Of a DNA stretch of 10,899 bases, positions 6,770 to 10,899 are shown piece after piece (positions within the stretch are counted from its first letter, which is position 1; each line of letters starts with the position of its first letter). This DNA comes from DASTGO01 sp035719045 (GTDB lineage: Bacteria; Actinomycetota; Actinomycetes; Actinomycetales; Kineosporiaceae): NCBI GenBank assembly GCA_035719045.1, contig DASTGO010000366.1, positions 1 through 10,899 of the forward strand, in the 5' to 3' direction. A program made the translations under genes and the position numbers. The notes beneath the pieces were generated by a model, which did no database searches, was not told the origin of the DNA, and saw only the letters and a program-made list of their open reading frames with translations.

Positions 6770-8767
6770 TCACCCCCCGGGTACCTGAATCTCCCCGGTG
6801 ATCTCCCCGATCCGGGCCCAGACCACCTTGCCGTCCAGCCGCTCGCGGACCCCCCACTCCCGGCTGAGCGCCTCGGTCACGACCAGACCACGGCCGGAGG
6901 GGTCGTCCTCGGAGGCCTCCCGCGGGATCGGCAGCCGGTGGCTGCGGTCGAACACCTCCACCACGACCTCGTGGTCGACGGCCCGGGCCAGCACCGCAAC
7001 CGGCTCCTCGCTGTGCCGGACGGCATTGCTCAGCAGCTCCGACAGCACCAGCGCCGCGCTGTCGGTGATCCCCGCCAGCTCCCAGCCGGCCAGCAGTCCG
7101 CGCAGCCAGCTGCGGGCCAGGGGGACGGACATCGCGTGGGCGGAGAACCAGCGCTGCGCCGACCGCCCGTCGTGGTCGGGCTGGGCGGCCACCCGGGCCA
7201 CCAGGACGGCCACGTCGTCCCCGCGCAGCCCCGCCGGGATGACCTCCAGCGCCCGGTCCAGGATGGTGTCCGGCGAGGCGTCCGCGGGCAGCCGGCGCAG
7301 GACCTGGTGCAGTGCCGCGGTCCCGCGCTCGCTGCCTCCCCAGGCAGCCGTCTCGACCAGCCCGTCGGTGTACAGCAGCAGGGTGGCCGCGGCCGGCAGT
7401 AGTTCTGTGACCTCCCGCCACCCGGTCCCGGGGACCCCGAGCGGCGGTCCGGTGGTCGCGCCGAGTTCCCGGCAGGCCCAGCCGGGGCGGTCGGCCTCGT
7501 CGGTGGAGCCGGGATCGGCCGTCATCCGGGCCAGCAGCAGCGGCAGCGGGTGGCCGGCGCAGGCCAGGGTGGCGATCTCGCCCTCGCCGTGCAGGTAGAC
7601 GATGAGCACGGTGACGATCCGCTCGACGTCCAGCCCGGTCAGGTACTGGTCGGCACGGCGCAGGATGCCTGCCGGCGGCAGTCCCTCGGCCGCATAGGCC
7701 CGCAGCACGCTGCGCAGCTGGCCCATGATCGCGGCCGCCTCGATGTCATGTCCCTGCACGTCGCCGACGATGAGGAACAGGCCCTCCCCGGCCGGGACCG
7801 CGTCGAACCAGTCCCCACCGACCTCGACCCCGGGGTCACCGGGCAGATAGCGGGCGGCCAGCCCGACCTGGCCGATCCGGCCGCCGACCTCCGGGAGCAG
7901 ACTGCGCTGCAGGGTGACCGCCGCCCGGTGCTCGGTCGCCGACCGCAGGGTCCGTGAGAGGGCCTGGGACGCCGCTGCGGCGGCCGACCTCAGGTACTCC
8001 ACCTGTTCCGCGCCCAGTTGTGCGCAGCTCTCGCGGGCCAGCACGATCAGGCCGAGGAACGACCGTCCTGCCCGCAGCGGGACCCAGGTCAGGTTCTGGT
8101 CCGTCCCGCCCGCGAGGTCACCGGGGGACCGCTGCGCCGCTCGGTCGGGATCCACCGTGCGTCCGGCCAGCGCGGCGGCCCGCGCCCCGGCCGCTCCGGT
8201 GATCTCCCGCAGCGCGTCGGGACTGAATCCGGAGGCGGCCAGCAGGGTGGCCGGCCGGTACGGCTCGATCGCGATCACGGCGGCGGCCTTCACCGGCAGG
8301 TCCGCCAGCAGCAGACCCACGACCACCTCGGCCACCTCCTCGGGGCTGACCGCCCGGGCCAGGGCCTCGCCCATGTGCAGCAGTTGGTCCTGCCGCAGCC
8401 GCAGGCTCTCCCGGGCGGTGACGTCCCAGCTGGCGATGAGGACCAGCTCGCCGAACGGGACGATCCGCTGCTGCAGCCAGCGGTCCTGCAGGCTGCTGTA
8501 CCAGGTGAGGTCCACCGGTTCGCCGCCGAGGACGGCCCGTGCCCAGGCGGCGTGCAGAGGGGTGTCGAGACGGTCGGGTGAGGCGTCCCAGATCCGCCGG
8601 CCGACCAGTTCCGCGCAGGGTTCGCCGATCAGCGCCGCGGCCCCCTGGCTGAGGTGCAGGTACGTCCCGTCGTGCCGGCAGACCGCCACCGCCTCGACGA
8701 CCTTCTCCAGCAGTCGTAGCTGATCGCGGACGTCGTCGGGGAGGGCGGGTGGGATGTCACCGGCCAT
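6770..8767 (-). CDS. PAS-GAF-PP2C phosphatase-HATPase stress regulator (RsbU/RsbW-like)
   Basis: A soluble 665-residue signalling protein. Domains in order: PAS (about 20-118), GAF (about 130-270), SpoIIE/RsbU-type PP2C phosphatase (285-525) and an RsbW-like HATPase_c_2 kinase domain (535-655). Phosphatase metal-site motifs are GGDWFD (317-322), GDVQGHD (335-341), YTDGL (466-470) and GDD (516-518). The ATPase N-box has E577 and N581, and its G2 box is GRGL (625-628). By family it dephosphorylates an RsbV-like anti-anti-sigma factor, while the ATPase domain could phosphorylate one or bind a sigma factor. PAS and GAF would sense a ligand, redox state or light; no cofactor residue is certain. 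ATG 8767 has a GGAGG five bases upstream. A SigB/SigF-family sigma gene lies divergently across the 563-bp gap, a likely partner. The TGA lies right after a six-G run, and a one-base shift would add about 21 protein-like residues. Confidence 0.92.
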   Translation of the reverse strand: MAGDIPPALPDDVRDQLRLLEKVVEAVAVCRHDGTYLHLSQGAAALIGEPCAELVGRRIWDASPDRLDTPLHAAWARAVLGGEPVDLTWYSSLQDRWLQQRIVPFGELVLIASWDVTARESLRLRQDQLLHMGEALARAVSPEEVAEVVVGLLLADLPVKAAAVIAIEPYRPATLLAASGFSPDALREITGAAGARAAALAGRTVDPDRAAQRSPGDLAGGTDQNLTWVPLRAGRSFLGLIVLARESCAQLGAEQVEYLRSAAAAASQALSRTLRSATEHRAAVTLQRSLLPEVGGRIGQVGLAARYLPGDPGVEVGGDWFDAVPAGEGLFLIVGDVQGHDIEAAAIMGQLRSVLRAYAAEGLPPAGILRRADQYLTGLDVERIVTVLIVYLHGEGEIATLACAGHPLPLLLARMTADPGSTDEADRPGWACRELGATTGPPLGVPGTGWREVTELLPAAATLLLYTDGLVETAAWGGSERGTAALHQVLRRLPADASPDTILDRALEVIPAGLRGDDVAVLVARVAAQPDHDGRSAQRWFSAHAMSVPLARSWLRGLLAGWELAGITDSAALVLSELLSNAVRHSEEPVAVLARAVDHEVVVEVFDRSHRLPIPREASEDDPSGRGLVVTEALSREWGVRERLDGKVVWARIGEITGEIQVPGG

Positions 8768-9209
8768 GACTCCTCCGCTCGGAGCAGGGTGGCGCCCGGC
8801 TGCCCGCCCGTTGTCTTCAGCGGTGACGTACCAGATGCGGCAGTGGCCCTCTGGCCGGCTCCGGGGAGACCGGCCGGACGGGTCTCTCGCATGCTCAACC
8901 GCCGCTGGGGACCTGAACCTACCCGAAGGTCATCTCCCGGGCATCAAGGTGGCCGGATCCGTGCCCGTGGGGGATGGGAACGTCCGGGCGGTGGCGGGCA
9001 GACCCCGGCCGGGCTGGGCAGGGAGCAGGAGTTCACCCGGACCCTGGGCGAGTTGTGGCGGACCCGGTGGTGGCGGACCCGGTGGTGGCAGACCCGGGTG
9101 GTGACGGTGGGGTCGAGCCGCTGGGGGAGTGCCGGCCGGCATCGGGTCTTCGCCTGATAAACGACCAAACTACCCGTACGCTACGCATACAGGCCATGTG
9201 CACCCAGTG
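8768..9209. other. Gene-free stretch between the phosphatase and sigma genes (first part)
   Basis: No open frame here has a recognisable domain or a good ribosome-binding site. Short frames exist on both strands (for example plus 8974-9210, minus 8944-9168) but look like GC-rich noise. Visible structure is a small hairpin in the phosphatase leader (GAGACC 8866-8871 with GGTCTC 8881-8886), the 15-bp tandem repeat at 9055-9100, and a clear fall in GC content from about 9160 onwards. Promoters for both divergent genes should lie in this stretch and the next block. Confidence 0.6.
9055..9100. repeat. 15-bp tandem repeat, three copies
   Basis: GTGGCGGACCCGGTG is repeated exactly at 9055-9069 and 9070-9084. 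A third copy (9085-9100) has one substitution and one inserted G. It is non-coding as far as I can see; the frame that reads V-V-A-D-P repeats has no other gene-like quality. Confidence 0.8.
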
Positions 9210-9259
9210 ACCAACATCAGGGTGAATTGATCCAATTGACCCAATTTGGGGATGTTGGT
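9210..9259. promoter_or_regulatory. Nested inverted and tandem repeats upstream of the sigma gene
   Basis: ACCAACATC (9210-9218) and GATGTTGGT (9251-9259) are perfect 9-bp inverted arms 32 bp apart. Between them run three 9-mers that each begin AATT: AATTGATCC (9225-9233), AATTGACCC (9234-9242) and the diverged AATTTGGGG (9243-9251). AATTG/CAATT also forms a small dyad (9225-9237). The block is strikingly AT-richer than its surroundings and overlaps the likely -35 box, so it is probably where the sigma gene is controlled. Confidence 0.55.
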
Positions 9260-9264
9260 TCACT
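9236..9264 (+). promoter_or_regulatory. Candidate housekeeping-type promoter of the sigma gene
   Basis: TTGACC (9236-9241) matches five of six bases of a -35 box. After 17 bp comes TTCACT (9259-9264), a weak -10. Transcription would start near 9271, leaving a leader of about 60 bases. GTTCAC recurs at 9258-9263 and 9278-9283, 20 bp apart. I saw no SigB-like GTTT-N14-16-GGGTA promoter here. Confidence 0.35.
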
Positions 9265-9330
9265 AAGCCCCCGAACTGTTCACCACGGAGGATCGGGCCG
9301 GCGGGGACGGGGGAACGGGGAGGCGAATTG

Positions 9331-10107
9331 ATGAACGGGCAACTGCCGGTGCAGGAAGAGGACGTCCGCCTGGAGACCACGCGGCTGCTGGAACAGCTGC
9401 GCGGCTGCGGGGACCACGCACAGCAGGAACGGCTGCGCCATCAGCTCGTGGTGGCCGGGATGCCGGTGGCCACGAGCATCGCGATGCGCTACCGCAGGCG
9501 CGGCGCGAGCCTGGAGGACCTCGTCCAGGCCGCCCACCTGGGGCTGGTCAAGGCGGTCAACGGCTTCGACTCCGGGCGCGGCAACGACTTCATGGCGTAT
9601 GCGGTGCCGACGATCGCGGGGGAGGTCAAGCGGTTCTTCCGCGACCAGGGCTGGGATATCCGTCCCCCGCGACGGATCCAGGAGCTGCGCCCCCGGGTGG
9701 AGCGGGCGTCGGCGGGGCTGACCCAGGCCCTGGGCCGGTCCCCCCGGCTCGCCGAGATCGCCGCCGAGCTGGAGGTGGACGAGGAGGACGTCATCGAGTG
9801 CATCAGCGCCGGTGACACCTACCACGTCAGCTCCCTCGACGCGCCCGTCCCCGGCGGGGAGGAGCTCACGGTGGCCGACAGCCTCGGCGGCCCGGATCCC
9901 GAACTGGCCAAGGTGGAGGACCTGGTGACCCTCAAGGTGCTGCTCGACGGGCTGCCTGAGCGGGACCGGCGGATCGTCACGCTGCGCTTCTTCCACGGCT
10001 GGACGCAGCAGCAGATCGCCGGGGACATCGGGGTCACCCAGATGCAGGTGTCCCGGTTGCTGGCCAAGGTGCTCGCCCGGCTGCGGGCGGGGATGACCGC
10101 CGCCTGA
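9331..10107 (+). CDS. SigB/SigF-family RNA polymerase sigma factor
   Basis: A 258-residue alternative sigma factor of group 3 (SigB/SigF/SigG type). Region 2 spans about 35-110, including the core-binding DLVQAAHLGLVKAVNGFD (63-80) and the -10-reading FMAYAVPTIAGEVKRFF (87-103). Region 3 is about 115-165 (GRSPRLAEIAAEL). Region 4 is about 205-253, with a helix-turn-helix at 224-247 (WTQQQIAGDIGVTQMQVSRL). It lacks region 1.1, as expected. ATG 9331 is preferred because GGGGAGG (9317-9323) lies seven bases upstream; a TTG just before it is unlikely. Members of this family direct general stress, osmotic or developmental genes and are usually held by an RsbW-type anti-sigma factor. No rsbV/rsbW pair is adjacent, but the divergent PP2C-HATPase gene is a plausible controller. 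Which member (sigF, sigB or a paralogue) it is cannot be settled here. Confidence 0.93.
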   Translation: MNGQLPVQEEDVRLETTRLLEQLRGCGDHAQQERLRHQLVVAGMPVATSIAMRYRRRGASLEDLVQAAHLGLVKAVNGFDSGRGNDFMAYAVPTIAGEVKRFFRDQGWDIRPPRRIQELRPRVERASAGLTQALGRSPRLAEIAAELEVDEEDVIECISAGDTYHVSSLDAPVPGGEELTVADSLGGPDPELAKVEDLVTLKVLLDGLPERDRRIVTLRFFHGWTQQQIAGDIGVTQMQVSRLLAKVLARLRAGMTAA

Positions 10108-10122
10108 CCTGCGGGGACGGGT

Positions 10123-10143
10123 TCCCGGGACGGGCTCCCGGGA
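10123..10143. terminator. Bidirectional hairpin between the sigma and PucR genes
   Basis: TCCCGGGA (10123-10130) and TCCCGGGA (10136-10143) pair as a perfect 8-bp stem with a CGGGC loop. They fill the 36-bp gap between convergent stops and abut the PucR-type gene's TGA. The arms are themselves palindromic and belong to a 13-bp tandem repeat, ACGGGYTCCCGGG (10117-10129, 10130-10142). Confidence 0.6.
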
Positions 10144-10899
10144 TCAGGCCGCCGGGGCGCCGTCGGGGGTGGGGCCGGGCAGGGTGCGCGACCGGGCTGC
10201 CAGCACCAGGAGCAGCTCGAACCGGGCATCGGCGTCGTCGAGGTCGTCGCCGAGCAGCTCGCGCAGCAGCTTCAGCCGGTAGCTGACCGTCTGCGGGTGC
10301 ACGAACAGCTCCGCGGACACCTCGGCGCGCGACCCCCAGTGCCGCAGCCAGCTGTGCAGGGTCTGCAGCAGGCGGTCCCGGGTGGTGTCCCGGACGGTGG
10401 CGAACGGGGCCAGCCGGCGGGCGGCCAGCACCGCGAGCGCGCCCGGTTCCCCGCGCAGGGCGAGTGCGGCCAGGTGGTCGTCGGCGAAGACGGGCACCGG
10501 GCCGGTCCCGGCCAGTTCGGCGGCCAATGCGGCCAGCCTGACCCCCTCGGGCGCCTGGCTCCAGGCCAGTGCTGGCCCGACCACGGCGCGGCGTCCGGCG
10601 AGGGCGTCCGCCAGTGGGGCCCGGGCGGTGCGCGGCCCGGACCGCAGCAGCAGGACGGCGTCCCGGTCCCGCTCCACGACGACGCCGTCGGCGCTGTACC
10701 GGAACCGAGCGTCGCGGGCCTGGTCGAGGGGGAGCAGGACGGGCACCACGACGTCCAGCCCGCGCCAGCCGATCCCGGCCGCGGCCGCGGTCACCACGCT
10801 GGCCGGTGCGCTGCCGCCGAGCAGGAGCTGACCCAGCTGCTGCCGCCGCCGGTCGCCCTCCCCGGCCTGCTCGCGCACCTGCAGGGCGAACCCGTCGGT
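10144..10899 (-). CDS. PucR/CdaR-type transcriptional regulator, N-terminus outside window
   Basis: The frame is open to the right edge, so only the last 251 residues are visible. A GTG at 10878 lies inside the frame but is probably not the start, as seven more in-frame codons precede it without a stop. Counting from that GTG, the end is a PucR-type HTH_30 domain (about 165-230). Its recognition part is EVSAELFVHPQTVSYRLKLL (186-205). The middle (about 40-140) resembles the degenerate GGDEF-like domain common in this family, with VVGPALAWSQAPEGVRLA at 99-116. Such proteins activate catabolic genes for purines, sugar acids or amino acids in response to a ligand sensed by the N-terminal part, which is missing here. 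It converges on the sigma gene and has no visible target in the window. Confidence 0.85.
   Translation of the reverse strand, partial: TDGFALQVREQAGEGDRRRQQLGQLLLGGSAPASVVTAAAAGIGWRGLDVVVPVLLPLDQARDARFRYSADGVVVERDRDAVLLLRSGPRTARAPLADALAGRRAVVGPALAWSQAPEGVRLAALAAELAGTGPVPVFADDHLAALALRGEPGALAVLAARRLAPFATVRDTTRDRLLQTLHSWLRHWGSRAEVSAELFVHPQTVSYRLKLLRELLGDDLDDADARFELLLVLAARSRTLPGPTPDGAPAA

Noticed and set aside
8919..8924. GGGTAG on the minus strand as a SigB/SigF-type -10 box for the phosphatase gene
   Set aside because: There is no GTTT -35 element at 14-16 bp upstream, so the six-base match alone is not informative in this sequence.
8974..9210. Short plus-strand frame with V-V-A-D-P repeats
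   Set aside because: The repeats merely translate the 15-bp tandem repeat. Later codons include several rare ATA, CTA and AAC-type choices unlike the real genes, and there is no homology that I recognise.
9220..9226. GGGTGAA on the plus strand as an autoregulatory SigB/SigF-type -10 box
   Set aside because: The expected GTTT at the -35 position is missing and the hexamer deviates at the fifth base.
9273..9281. GAACTGTTC as a LexA (SOS) box
   Set aside because: The half-sites are separated by one base, not the four of the actinobacterial GAAC-N4-GTTC box.
6770..10899. Functional link between the HpxO-like monooxygenase and the PucR-type regulator as a purine catabolism cluster
   Set aside because: They lie about 7 kb apart with unrelated genes between. 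The monooxygenase has its own divergent TetR, and PucR-type proteins control many pathways besides purines.
1..10899. Mobile element, CRISPR array, tRNA or phage signature
   Set aside because: No transposase, integrase, spaced regular repeat, cloverleaf or attachment-site duplication was seen on either strand. The repeats found are short, local and tandem.

Overview
The window reads as chromosomal DNA from a very GC-rich actinobacterium. Third codon positions are almost all G or C, GTG starts are common, and it carries a SigB/SigF-family sigma factor next to a PAS-GAF-PP2C-HATPase regulator. The secreted two-domain pectin-degrading enzyme suggests a soil or plant-surface lifestyle. No marker fixes the genus; a Geodermatophilales- or Pseudonocardiales-like background would fit, but that is a guess. 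I see no tRNA, rRNA, CRISPR array, insertion sequence or phage gene.

Layout, left to right. (1) A membrane-bound GGDEF diguanylate cyclase (+, 94-1134) with an intact inhibitory I-site. It converges on (2) a Ubl/Mut7-C RNase-type protein (-, 1175-1975), which lies 60 bp downstream of (3) an FAD-dependent monooxygenase (-, 2036-3196); 2 and 3 may share a transcript. (4) A TetR-family regulator (+, 3282-3851) diverges from the monooxygenase across a short spacer holding a perfect 16-bp palindrome, a textbook local-regulation layout. (5) After a terminator-like hairpin and about 230 bp of repeats and an inverted repeat comes a secreted fusion of a CE8 pectin methylesterase and a GH28 polygalacturonase (+, about 4116-6638). 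(6) Convergent to it is a 665-residue PAS-GAF-PP2C phosphatase-HATPase protein (-, 6770-8767). (7) A 563-bp gene-free stretch separates it from the divergent sigma factor gene (+, 9331-10107). (8) Convergent to the sigma gene is a PucR-type regulator (-, from 10144) that runs off the right end.

Functional reading. The CE8-GH28 enzyme would couple demethylation of pectin to hydrolysis of the exposed polygalacturonate outside the cell. The PP2C/HATPase protein and the sigma factor probably form the input and output of a general-stress partner-switching circuit. The anti-sigma factor (RsbW) and its antagonist (RsbV) are not in the window, so they must lie elsewhere or be partly replaced by the HATPase domain. 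The most structured non-coding DNA is an AT-richer block before the sigma gene (about 9160-9285), with nested inverted and tandem 9-bp repeats. Nothing here forms a clearly new multi-gene system. The best leads are the enzyme fusion, the structured sigma-gene control region, the repeat block before the pectinase, and a possible frameshift at the end of the PP2C gene.
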